Shown here in pieces: positions 1 to 8,328 of a stretch of DNA of 48,189 nt (the first letter of the stretch is position 1; each line of letters starts with the position of its first letter). A program made the translations under genes and the position numbers. Below the pieces are notes generated by a model, which ran no database searches, had not been told where the DNA came from, and saw only the letters and a list, made by a program, of their open reading frames with translations. The DNA is from Candidatus Altarchaeales archaeon (GTDB taxonomy: Archaea > Altiarchaeota > Altiarchaeia > IMC4 > QMZM01), in contig JAHEXG010000005.1 in NCBI GenBank assembly GCA_023252215.1, forward strand, positions 1 to 48,189, given 5' to 3'.

Positions 1-2
1 AC

Positions 3-2300
3 CTGCCCTACTTCCAGAATGATCCGGCATGTGTTTCAGGAGGGAAATGCGGAGGAGGCACAACTACTACTACAGGAGGCACAACTACTACAACAATATC
101 TCCCACTTCCACCTCGGGAGCAACCACCTCCTCGACAAGCAGCACCACGTCAACCACGCTCATAACATCGGACTGCAAGGATCCCTGCTGCCTGCAAGGC
201 GGCACAGCATGCCAGGTCTACTGCAGCAGCACAAGTACTACGCCGGTGAGTATCGTGGACTGCAGCACTTATGGAAACTACAAAATAGAAACATGCACTT
301 TATCAGGCGGCACATACACCGTGACCTGCAAGGAAACAAGCACTAGTAATCGTGTAAGCGTTGACCGCGCATGCGCCGATCCTCAATGCAGAGGCACCTC
401 TAATGATTGTAATAAGGCTTGTACTGATGCCGGTTACGTGAGCGGCGCATGCCAGAATAGTCCGACTGCTGCGAGTTGTGCGACTGATGGCGGTTCTACT
501 GCTAACTATAATTGTAAGTCTGCCACGTATCCTGATGCCAAGTGCTGCTGTACGGCCGCAACAGACGAGTGCAATACCTACTGCAAGCAGGACCAAGATT
601 CAAACGGCAAGACTTACCAGTACTCCGGCTGCGGCATTTCATGCTACTACTATGGAGATACGCGCGGCGACACATATTGCCAGACCGCCACATCCGGCGC
701 CGATCCGAAATGCTGCTGCGGCAACTGCGGAGACCTGGTCTGCGATAACTACGGCAAAACTTACGGAGAAGACAGCACCAAGTGCCCGACCGACTGCTGC
801 GCGAACGGCAACTCAAAGAAAGACGATCCGAGTTGTACCAACCAGCCTGCGAGCTACTGTAATACCTACGTAGACACGCACGGCATGAATGTATGTAATG
901 ATTCCGCAAACCCGCAGGGCCTGGAGGATTACTGCGCAGTCGATGCAGCCAGCGGATTCGCCTTCGAGTATCATTATACCTGTACAAGCGCCACGGGTAC
1001 GTGCCAAAAGAGCACGGGAACGAAATGCGGCTCAGGTAAATGCATAGCCCCCGTCAGCCCGGATGCCTGGAGCCACAAATGCGAGGCCGGGTCTGTTACA
1101 GCCGAGATGAAGGTAACAGTTGACGCATTCTGGGAGAAAGATAACGAGTACGTCAAAAGAGGCTTCTGGAGGTCCTGCCAGGCTATTAGAACCATAGTGG
1201 TAAATGTGACAAATAAGTCTGATTCCTCTAAATTGATAGTCGACCGGGGAATAGATATTGAATTATCCTCGACCGTGAGTTCGGTAGTAACCTGTAATAC
1301 AAAGAGCTTTGCGTCATGTAATCCGCGAACGGGCGTTGCCTATTTCGGCCAAAAATTCGGGAAATTCACAACCGAGATGTACGTAACTCTCACGGCGAAA
1401 GGCACGGATAATTCAGGGATGACGCCTGCTTATAGTCCTGCCGTCGGAACGCAGAATGTCCTGGTCAAACCCAACAAACTGCAAATATCCCAGAGCGAGG
1501 CCGGAGGCTATGCAGTTTCGAAAGCGGCTAAAAAGAACACGGTTAAATCCTGCGAGCCGATAATATTCAGCGCATGCGTTTTGGACGAAGACCTCAAAAC
1601 CGTGACCAAAGACGTGGAAATAAGCTTTAAGATAAAAAACGACGCAAGATCGGACAATAACAAAAAATGCACTGTAGCGGCAGGGTCAAAGTGCTGTAAT
1701 GTGGAATACACTGCTCCGGCGGTTGATAAGGACACCTCATTCGATGTCGAGGTAAATGCCGCCTCCAAGGATTGCTACCTGGATGCTGATCCGAAGACGA
1801 CCCAGTTGACTGTCAAGGCCGTGAAGCTTGTAATAAAAGACCTTGCGGCAACGCCCGCCTCTGTGGATTTAGGCGCGAAAATCACGGCAAGTTGCACGGT
1901 TGTGGACAGCATCGACTCTAAGCCGGTTACTGGCGCAGACGTGTTCTTTAATCTGACCCAGAAATCCCCCGGAACCGCCGTTTTCCCCGGAACCGGAGGT
2001 CCGACGGGCTCCGACGGCAAAGCCAGCGCAGAGATCACGCCAACTACTGCGGGTACTTATAATGTGTGGGCCGCTGCCTCTGTAAAAGTGGTTGCTCCTA
2101 ACACGTTGTCCTGCTATGTTCCCAGCGATAGGCAGACCAGTTTCACGGCTGTAGAGGTCAAAGCCCCGTCATGTGAGACCTTGTGCAATAACGACTATGC
2201 CTGTCTCGATTCATGTGCCGCCACGGATACTCCGAATACCCAGGGGGATGCGTGGTGTGCGGCAAGCCCGTTTGCCAAGCCGAAATGCTGTTGCCACTAA
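3..2300 (+). CDS. Secreted Cys-rich protein with Ig-like domains, 5'-partial
   Basis: The frame is open from the left edge, so the gene starts upstream of the window. The visible part opens with a Cys-containing tail (YFQNDPACV) and a Gly/Thr/Ser linker, followed by a Cys module (CKDPCC...ACQVYC) that recurs in the gene at 2393 and in the broken module near 37090. Then come about four copies of a motif ending in KCCC or KCCCT, a Cys-poor middle with beta-rich Ig-like segments, and near the C-terminus a Big-1-like domain (ASVDLGAKITASC...TGSDGKASAEITPTTAGTY) before a last KCCCH tail. No C-terminal membrane anchor is visible, so it is probably secreted or disulphide-linked at the surface. The neighbour at 2393 is a relative. 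Function is unknown; a surface structural or adhesive role is inferred. Confidence 0.8.
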   Translation: MPYFQNDPACVSGGKCGGGTTTTTGGTTTTTISPTSTSGATTSSTSSTTSTTLITSDCKDPCCLQGGTACQVYCSSTSTTPVSIVDCSTYGNYKIETCTLSGGTYTVTCKETSTSNRVSVDRACADPQCRGTSNDCNKACTDAGYVSGACQNSPTAASCATDGGSTANYNCKSATYPDAKCCCTAATDECNTYCKQDQDSNGKTYQYSGCGISCYYYGDTRGDTYCQTATSGADPKCCCGNCGDLVCDNYGKTYGEDSTKCPTDCCANGNSKKDDPSCTNQPASYCNTYVDTHGMNVCNDSANPQGLEDYCAVDAASGFAFEYHYTCTSATGTCQKSTGTKCGSGKCIAPVSPDAWSHKCEAGSVTAEMKVTVDAFWEKDNEYVKRGFWRSCQAIRTIVVNVTNKSDSSKLIVDRGIDIELSSTVSSVVTCNTKSFASCNPRTGVAYFGQKFGKFTTEMYVTLTAKGTDNSGMTPAYSPAVGTQNVLVKPNKLQISQSEAGGYAVSKAAKKNTVKSCEPIIFSACVLDEDLKTVTKDVEISFKIKNDARSDNNKKCTVAAGSKCCNVEYTAPAVDKDTSFDVEVNAASKDCYLDADPKTTQLTVKAVKLVIKDLAATPASVDLGAKITASCTVVDSIDSKPVTGADVFFNLTQKSPGTAVFPGTGGPTGSDGKASAEITPTTAGTYNVWAAASVKVVAPNTLSCYVPSDRQTSFTAVEVKAPSCETLCNNDYACLDSCAATDTPNTQGDAWCAASPFAKPKCCCH

Positions 2301-2302
2301 GC

Positions 2303-2325
2303 ATTCTTTTTTGATTTTTTTTCTA
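2303..2325 (+). terminator. T-rich transcription terminator
   Basis: Two runs of T (about six and eight bases) follow the stop of the Cys-rich gene and precede the promoter of the next gene. Archaeal RNA polymerase terminates at such U-rich runs. Confidence 0.5.
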
Positions 2326-2356
2326 CTAATCTTGTTTAGCCTTGGCTATTAACAAG

Positions 2357-2366
2357 TTTTTATATC
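2357..2366 (+). promoter_or_regulatory. TATA-like box for the Cys-rich gene at 2393
   Basis: An AT-rich element (tttttatatc) is centred about 31 bases before the ATG at 2393. This spacing places the likely transcript start a few bases before the start codon and supports that ATG over an upstream in-frame ATT/ATG-like extension. Confidence 0.4.
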
Positions 2367-2392
2367 TCCACGCAGAAATAGATAAATATACC

Positions 2393-3715
2393 ATGAATAC
2401 CCGCCTCGGTCTTGTTTTAATTCTTTTCTCCTTAGCTTTGCTCTTATCCTGTCCGGCGTATGCGAGGAACGATCAAATCGTCTCCGACGACGAATACGTC
2501 AAGGCCTATTACAATCTCTATAAGGACTACCTTACGGCAGAGGATGCGAACAAGACCCGGGATGAATTGCTAGACGTCGTCGATTACTATCTCTCCGCTC
2601 CGGACGTTTCAACCGATCTATCTGTTGTCGGGTCCAGATCTCATCAGATGATCGGGAGAATACTTGTCGAGAACGGGGTCGTCTTTGACTGCGGGAAATG
2701 CAATTCAACTTTCCTTGGTGATCGGTGTTGTATCTACCGCGTAGGCCGGGTGCCTGTGGTCTATGAATGTATCGGCTCCGAGGTTTCGGGGGTTTCAAAT
2801 TATTCCTGGAAGCAGCTTTGGCAGTGTGTCTATGGCTGTTGCAAGGATGGGTGTTGTCTTGGCTCGAATCAGTCAACGACTACTATTCCCACATCAACGA
2901 CCACTACCCGTTCCACTACTACAACTACTTTATCCGGGGACAACTGCGTTGATGACGGATACTGCTACGCCAAATACGGCCCCTGCTGGATTTGTCTTAC
3001 AATAGGGGGCAACTGCACATATAGGGTCATATGTGATAACGCGCAGGACTGTAAGGACAGATACAACTCCACAGTTGACTGGACATGTGTCTATGGCTGC
3101 TGCATTCCGCCGTTAACTACGTCTACAACGTCGCCTACCACATCATCAACAACTACGTCATCCACCACTTCGACCACAACGACAACTTCAATTACCACTT
3201 CAACCACCTTGACAACTACGACCACGGCAGCGTCTTCCACGTCAACTACAACAACGTCTTCCACGCCCTCCACCTCGGAAGCGACCACCTCCTCGACAAG
3301 CAGCACCACGCCAACCACTACGACCACTTCGACCACCCCGTCAACTACTCTAATCAGTTCGGATATATGCAGAAGCTGCTGTGCTCCGGGAGTATCCAGC
3401 TGTGACGTGGTCTGCCAGGACGGCAGAACTAGCATAAGCGGTTCTCCTGCGATATCTGCCTGTGAATATGACGGCTCTACGTTGACTATAAGGCGGGGCA
3501 CAAGCACTCATACGCAGACTTGTCTGAACGCTAGATGCGCGGGTGGAGTGACCACTTCTACTGCGGGCTCTACGACAACGTCTACGGCAGGCGGTTCCTG
3601 TTTCCTTGACGGCACTCCGGTAGGCCAGTGTTCGTCGACGGTCTCCTGGCTTAGATGCGTTTCTGATCCGAATTTTCCTATTCCATATCTCAAATACGAT
3701 CCCACATGCGTTTGA
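2393..3715 (+). CDS. Secreted Cys-rich protein with Thr-rich linkers
   Basis: A 440-residue protein with a clear signal peptide (MNTRLGLVLILFSLALL, cleavage likely after the Ala-rich CPAYA). The start at 2393 is chosen because the signal peptide begins there and a TATA-like box lies about 31 bases upstream; the open frame extends 17 codons further upstream. Two paralogous Cys domains (each ending in CVYGCC) come first, then a 70-residue Thr/Ser linker, a Cys module CRSCCAPG..SCDVVC, another short Thr linker, and a final module ending PIPYLKYDPTCV. The final module resembles the first residues visible in the neighbour at the window start, so the two genes are shuffled relatives. No membrane anchor is seen. 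Thr linkers are probably O-glycosylated spacers (inference). Function unknown. Confidence 0.8.
   Translation: MNTRLGLVLILFSLALLLSCPAYARNDQIVSDDEYVKAYYNLYKDYLTAEDANKTRDELLDVVDYYLSAPDVSTDLSVVGSRSHQMIGRILVENGVVFDCGKCNSTFLGDRCCIYRVGRVPVVYECIGSEVSGVSNYSWKQLWQCVYGCCKDGCCLGSNQSTTTIPTSTTTTRSTTTTTLSGDNCVDDGYCYAKYGPCWICLTIGGNCTYRVICDNAQDCKDRYNSTVDWTCVYGCCIPPLTTSTTSPTTSSTTTSSTTSTTTTTSITTSTTLTTTTTAASSTSTTTTSSTPSTSEATTSSTSSTTPTTTTTSTTPSTTLISSDICRSCCAPGVSSCDVVCQDGRTSISGSPAISACEYDGSTLTIRRGTSTHTQTCLNARCAGGVTTSTAGSTTTSTAGGSCFLDGTPVGQCSSTVSWLRCVSDPNFPIPYLKYDPTCV
3113..3355 (+). repeat. Low-complexity Thr/Ser-codon tract
   Basis: An imperfect run of ACN and TCN codons encodes the long Thr/Ser linker of the surrounding Cys-rich protein. 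The ending (TTSSTSSTTPTT) is nearly the same as the linker at about 120-165 in the first gene, so the linker and the Cys module behind it were probably duplicated together. Confidence 0.7.
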
Positions 3716-3908
3716 GCTGGCAACGTCTGACTGAATATGGGGGGTGTGCCTTATGCGACGTAGAAAGGGGTCCTGGCGTCCGTCGTTTGCTCTGGGGTGG
3801 TGCGGGACGCCTTCAGGTAATGCGTAGACTGGGTGTGACGGGCCAGGTACGCAACGGTACGTGCAGGACTCATGGAGCATGCGGTTGATTGCTTCGATGG
3901 ATGCGTCT

Positions 3909-6149
3909 TTATTCGGCGTTGTCTTTTCTGTCTTTGGGTTTCAGCAGTTTGACCGGCTTGGGAGATCTTGGGGGAGTTGTCAGGGGCGGGGTCGTATTTA
4001 GTGCGGGGGGTGCGGGTTTTGTTTCTAGTTCCATATCGGGCTGCGTAATGGTCCGCATCATCGGGGGTCTGTAGTGTTCTGGTTCTTGGTCTTTGGCTTT
4101 GCCTCCTTCCTTGGAAGCTTCTTTTCCGCCTTCTTTCTTTTCGCCCGAGGTTTTCTTTTCGCCTGATGCTTTCTTTTTTGCAGGTACTTCTTTTTCTTCC
4201 TCTTCTACTCCGAACATGTTTCTATGTTTGAGTTTTTCTTTTTTCTCTTCTGTCTCTGCCGAATGAGTGAATCCGGTATCTTTTTCCTCGTCTATTCCTT
4301 CTTCCTGGAATATCTTCTCTTTTTCTTCTCCGGTCTTTATTATCATTTCCAGAGTGCTTTTGACTTCCTGTTTCTCGGTCTTGAATATGATCTCTCCTTC
4401 GTAGGTTTTCTTAGGTAAACTTGGGTCTGCTGCTATCTTTATTTTGACTGCTTTTTCTTCTCCGGGCTTTAATGCGAAGGTGCGTGTGCTGTATGTGATG
4501 TCAAAGCCTGAATCTGTCAGGTTTTCGTCGTATATGGTGACGCGGTAGAAAGGAGTCTTTCCGTCGTTTACGATTACTACGTTTAGTATCGTGCTTTCTC
4601 CAGGGGCTATCTCCAGTTCATAGTTGGTTGCGAATTTTGGGCGTAGTTTTATCTCGATAATGTTTTCTTTCTTTTGCGGCTCTTTAAAGGATGCGGGCCT
4701 GGATAACATGCCTACTCCGCGGCTTTCTGCTCCCTGGTTCTGCGCTGTGCCTGAGCCGGATGATCCCTGCGTGGATGCTGTGCCTGCTTCCCGGCCGCTT
4801 TCTGTAGGTTCCTGTGCTTCTCTTCCGGGCACTACTTCGTCTGAGTATCCGTAGGCTGTGTCCTGTTTCTGTTGGTTTGTGTTTTCATAGCCGTAGGAGG
4901 GCAATACCTTGTTTTCTTCGTCGTATCCGTACATTGACGAATACTTGGGTTTTCTGTATTTCAGAGGAGATGTTTCCTGCGTTCCTGCCGCGGCTTCTTC
5001 CTGTGCTGTCCCGGTTGTTTTGTATCCGCCGAAGCCGAGGGTGGATCCTTCGGCTTCTTTCTTTTCCGCGTCCTTTTCTTCGACTGACGCGTAGCCTTTC
5101 ATCCCCACCGCCGATCTGGTGGTCTTGGCTTTTTTCTTGCCTTCCGCGGGCTTCTCTGATGCTGCGGCTGTTTGTGCTTCTGCCGTGATGGGCGCGGTCA
5201 GTTTTATGAATTGGAGCGTGTAGGAAACGAATACCCCTATCCAGTCCATTATGCCGTAGATTATCAGGGGCGATGCGATTAGTATCAGGGTTCCGGTGAG
5301 GTTTATGATGCTGGATAATTCAGGTACTACGCCTGTTAGATTCTGGCTGCTGACGACTATGGTTACCAGCACGAGGGCGTATGCTGCGGGTAGGAATGCC
5401 CAGAATATGAGTTGTCTTAGTAGTGTGTTTCCTACGGTCTTGGTGGGCGGGAAGAATGTTAGGAATATTGCGGTTGGGAAGAATATTATCAGGAAGATCA
5501 GGAAGAAATATCTTGCGGCAAGCATTATGAATATGCCTGCGGTCGCAAGAAATGAGAGCAGGAGGAACGGGATTCCGAGTATTATGTTGGTCCACATGAA
5601 GTCTATTGCTCTGTAGTTTAGGTAGTCGACCGCTTTTCTGTATGTGAATCCCACGTCGAGTGGTCCTTGTCCCAGGATGTTTCTTGTAAGGGTGTTTGAG
5701 GTGTCGAAGAGTAGCTGTATCAGGTAGGTTGATACTGATATGACTACCATGCCCATTATGAGGCTTATGAGTGTTGCTTTGGCTCTCATCCTGCCCTGGG
5801 GCGTTCCGGAGAAGAACAGGAGGTATATTCCTGTTAGCAGGATGGCCATAACGTATAGCGGTTCCAGGATGCTTATGAAGTAGCGGGAGATGCTTGCGAT
5901 CTGCGGGCTTCCCGGGTTCGGGTCGTTTAGGAGAAAGTATGGGAGGTTGTCGTATATTTCGTATTTTATGTTGCTTATCTTGGTCCATAACATCCCCATG
6001 TAGACCAGTCTACCGGAGAGTTCTGATAGGAATTTACCCACTGCGTCGGCTGTGGAGCTGAGGAAGTACTCGTATTTTGTCGGGACCGCGCAGACGGAAG
6101 AGCAGATGAGCATTATTGCCGTCAGCAGAACGATGCTTGTGCGCTTCAT
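3909..6149 (-). CDS. VirB2/VirB6-like polytopic membrane protein with long Ig-like tail
   Basis: A 746-residue protein, last of five tandem paralogs. It has a signal peptide (MKRTSIVLLTAIMLICSS), a paralog-wide lead-in (LNDPNPGS), then YFISILEPLY and a two-helix module with the loop FSGTPQGRMRAKA. This module resembles VirB2/TrbC pilin-type domains. About four more helices follow, including ARYFFLIFLIIFFPTAIFL and the motif TKTVGNTLLRQ, giving a VirB6/TrbL-like shape. Unlike its four paralogs it carries a tail of about 400 residues: low-complexity Gly/Ser/Glu/Lys sequence, a beta-rich Ig-like domain at roughly residues 496-606 (EIAPGESTILNVVIVNDG), then a Lys/Glu-rich and Pro-rich end. Its ATG overlaps the upstream stop by four bases (ATGA), so translation is coupled. 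Channel or scaffold role is inferred. Confidence 0.8.
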   Translation of the reverse strand: MKRTSIVLLTAIMLICSSVCAVPTKYEYFLSSTADAVGKFLSELSGRLVYMGMLWTKISNIKYEIYDNLPYFLLNDPNPGSPQIASISRYFISILEPLYVMAILLTGIYLLFFSGTPQGRMRAKATLISLIMGMVVISVSTYLIQLLFDTSNTLTRNILGQGPLDVGFTYRKAVDYLNYRAIDFMWTNIILGIPFLLLSFLATAGIFIMLAARYFFLIFLIIFFPTAIFLTFFPPTKTVGNTLLRQLIFWAFLPAAYALVLVTIVVSSQNLTGVVPELSSIINLTGTLILIASPLIIYGIMDWIGVFVSYTLQFIKLTAPITAEAQTAAASEKPAEGKKKAKTTRSAVGMKGYASVEEKDAEKKEAEGSTLGFGGYKTTGTAQEEAAAGTQETSPLKYRKPKYSSMYGYDEENKVLPSYGYENTNQQKQDTAYGYSDEVVPGREAQEPTESGREAGTASTQGSSGSGTAQNQGAESRGVGMLSRPASFKEPQKKENIIEIKLRPKFATNYELEIAPGESTILNVVIVNDGKTPFYRVTIYDENLTDSGFDITYSTRTFALKPGEEKAVKIKIAADPSLPKKTYEGEIIFKTEKQEVKSTLEMIIKTGEEKEKIFQEEGIDEEKDTGFTHSAETEEKKEKLKHRNMFGVEEEEKEVPAKKKASGEKKTSGEKKEGGKEASKEGGKAKDQEPEHYRPPMMRTITQPDMELETKPAPPALNTTPPLTTPPRSPKPVKLLKPKDRKDNAE

Positions 6150-7366
6150 TTATACGCCTCCGCGTTGAGGCGCTCGTATTCGGTCTCTTCCATGTCTTCC
6201 TCGCGTATTTCTGTTTTCTCCAGGTATGCTTCGGTCATGGATATGGGCCGTATCAGTACGTAGGACATTAGGCCCAGGGCAGAGATCCAGTTCACTATCC
6301 ATAGGCCTATTAGCGGTGCCGCTATCAGGAGTAGGAATCCTGCGAGGGCGATGAATGTTCTCACGTCGTTCATGGTCTGCGGCAGCACTTCCGGTATGTA
6401 TTGGACGCTGGAATATGCCGTCCAAGTGGCCAGTAGTATCATGCCGTCTATTACCTGGACGTATATCCATAGAAACATCTGTCTCAGCAGGGAGGCGCCT
6501 ATTTTTTTTGTGGCTATGAACGAGTAGAGGAATACCGTGAATGGGAAGAACATGGCAAGCAATAGGACCATGTAGTATCTTACTGCTAAGACCAGTAGGA
6601 CGCCGGCCGGCAATAGTACCATTGCCGCAAGGAATGGGAGCGCCGAGGCGGTGTCGAAGAATGCCATCCGAAGGAAGTATCTGGCGAAGAACTCTTTTAC
6701 TGTCATGAACATGTCGGTGCTTATGGGCGAGGAGATCGCCGGCATGTTTGGGATGGCCATTATAATTGAGGTAAAATAGTGGGATGATTCCAGCAGCAGT
6801 TCGATCAGCGGGAGGGCGAGTGTGATTATCCCCAGGCCTAGTACCATTTTTATGAGGGTTCCTTTGGCTTTGGCTCTTCCTTTTGGCGAGCCTGACAGGA
6901 ACAGGAGGTATACTCCGGTGGTTAGTATGGCGATTGCGTAGAATGGCTGTAGTATGCCTATGAATAGATTGAGCGGGGCGAGTATTTGCGGGGACCGGAT
7001 CAATGGGGGGGTTTTTGTGTGGGAGTTGCCCTGGAAGAGGTCTTTTTGGTACATGAATGGTATGAGGGATTCGCTGAATGTCTTCATGATTGTGTCTACT
7101 TCGTTTGAGGCGTAGAAGTAGAAGTCTATCCTCCTGGATATCTCCATGAATAGTTTTGAGTCGTCTACTGCAACGTCGCCTAATACTTTTTTCAGGTGTG
7201 CGGCGATGTCCGGCTCCAGTGGCTGGGCTGCTATGTATTCTGCTATCCTGTCGTCTTTTGTGGTTTCCTGTCCCGTTACTTTTAGGATCGGGAGCAGGGC
7301 GATTGCTATCAGGATTATTACTGCGGCTTTCTGCCATGCGTTTTTTTTGTTTTTTTCCGGTTTCAT
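6146..7366 (-). CDS. VirB2/VirB6-like polytopic membrane protein (paralog 4)
   Basis: A 406-residue membrane protein. The start at 7366 (MKPEKNKKNAWQKAA) is chosen because a signal-anchor-type hydrophobic stretch follows directly and the preceding gene stops five bases upstream; the longer open frame is a shadow of that gene. After an extracytoplasmic region of about 100 residues comes LFIGILQPFYAIAIL and the signature FLSGSPKGRAKAKG, a two-helix pilin-like module. The second half has VRYYMVLLLAMFFPFTVFLY and TKKIGASLLRQMFLW, conserved in all five paralogs, and ends in a cytosolic-looking acidic tail (EKTEIREEDMEETEYERL). It lies in the operon between paralogs 3 and 5. Role in a membrane channel or pilus platform is inferred from the T4SS-like domain order. 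Confidence 0.8.
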   Translation of the reverse strand: MKPEKNKKNAWQKAAVIILIAIALLPILKVTGQETTKDDRIAEYIAAQPLEPDIAAHLKKVLGDVAVDDSKLFMEISRRIDFYFYASNEVDTIMKTFSESLIPFMYQKDLFQGNSHTKTPPLIRSPQILAPLNLFIGILQPFYAIAILTTGVYLLFLSGSPKGRAKAKGTLIKMVLGLGIITLALPLIELLLESSHYFTSIIMAIPNMPAISSPISTDMFMTVKEFFARYFLRMAFFDTASALPFLAAMVLLPAGVLLVLAVRYYMVLLLAMFFPFTVFLYSFIATKKIGASLLRQMFLWIYVQVIDGMILLATWTAYSSVQYIPEVLPQTMNDVRTFIALAGFLLLIAAPLIGLWIVNWISALGLMSYVLIRPISMTEAYLEKTEIREEDMEETEYERLNAEAYK

Positions 7367-7371
7367 AGTCC

Positions 7372-8328
7372 CTATATGAATCCTCTGAAGGTTTTCACGA
7401 AGAACAGCGGCGTGATTATCAACATGATGAGGCCTGCTATCTCCATTATGAATTTTAGGTATTCTGTTACTGTAAAGCTGGTTATTGAGTCTGTGAGTTG
7501 GACGCCGATAGCTACCGTTATCAGGACTATTGCCATTGCTACCTGGGTGAGGGTCCATAGTATGGTCTGTTCTGTCAGTAGTCTTCCTATGCCTCTTGTG
7601 GGCAGGAAGGCGTAGAGGGTTATGGTGAACGGGAGTATCATTGCAAGCACTGTCACCATGTAGAATCTGAGTTTTAGCAGTATGAGGATTCCTTCGAATA
7701 GGGAGTATGTTGCAAATAGTATGGGGATGCCGCCTGTTTCGTCTCCCATGGAGTAGTCGATTCCTCTGTGGGTCATTATGTATGTTCCTTTTTGCATCAG
7801 GTATTCTGCTGCGTCGGTGAATGGTTTTTCGGTGTCGACGGGTGCCAGCGACAATACCAGGAGCGTGAGAGACTTTGATATGCTGAAGAACAGCATGAGT
7901 ATGTGCGGTGACGCGGTTATCAGGCCTATTGCGAATATGGATAGCACAAGAGAGCTTTTGGCTTTGGCTCTTCCTGAGGGCGAGCCGGAAAAGAACATTA
8001 GATAGATGCCTATGACTAGTATAATAGTTATATATAGCGGCTGTAGCATGGAGATGAAATAGTTTATGATCCTTTCCGCATCCTGCTGGTAAAGCGTCGG
8101 GTTGTCCAGTATGAGCCCGTTTATGTTCTTTATGGAATCTATGGCTTCCGCTACCAGTCGTCCATAGTTCTCGGTCGCTTTCTCCCTGAAGAATGCCTCC
8201 ATGGATTCCTCGTCGAGCGGATGGATGATTGCGGACGCGGTATAAGACAGGACGAATACTGTTATGACCGCCGCCATAGTCAGCGTCTGCATCGTTCTTC
8301 CGGCCGTTTTTGCCCTTTTTCCTTTCAT
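7372..8328 (-). CDS. VirB2/VirB6-like polytopic membrane protein (paralog 3)
   Basis: A 318-residue membrane protein. The start at 8328 (MKGKRAKTAGRTMQTL) overlaps the upstream stop as ATGA and leads straight into a signal peptide (TMAAVITVFVLSYTASA). The pattern is that of its paralogs: LDNPTLYQQ, YFISMLQPLYITIIL, FFSGSPSGRAKAKS, a second helix, then LRFYMVTVLAMILPFTITLY and TRGIGRLLTEQTILW, and a last hydrophobic pair. It ends a few residues after the last helix, without the tails of the next two genes. The domain order of a VirB2-like pilin hairpin followed by a VirB6/TrbL-like bundle is my inference; homology among the five paralogs is directly visible. Confidence 0.8.
   Translation of the reverse strand: MKGKRAKTAGRTMQTLTMAAVITVFVLSYTASAIIHPLDEESMEAFFREKATENYGRLVAEAIDSIKNINGLILDNPTLYQQDAERIINYFISMLQPLYITIILVIGIYLMFFSGSPSGRAKAKSSLVLSIFAIGLITASPHILMLFFSISKSLTLLVLSLAPVDTEKPFTDAAEYLMQKGTYIMTHRGIDYSMGDETGGIPILFATYSLFEGILILLKLRFYMVTVLAMILPFTITLYAFLPTRGIGRLLTEQTILWTLTQVAMAIVLITVAIGVQLTDSITSFTVTEYLKFIMEIAGLIMLIITPLFFVKTFRGFI

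Noticed and set aside
3091-3507. Val-rich frame on the minus strand
   Set aside because: It is the reverse complement of Thr codons (ACN to NGT), a by-product of the linker.
3706-3888. Short plus-strand frame of 60 codons after the Cys-rich gene
   Set aside because: No signal peptide, no motif, and it starts inside the preceding gene.
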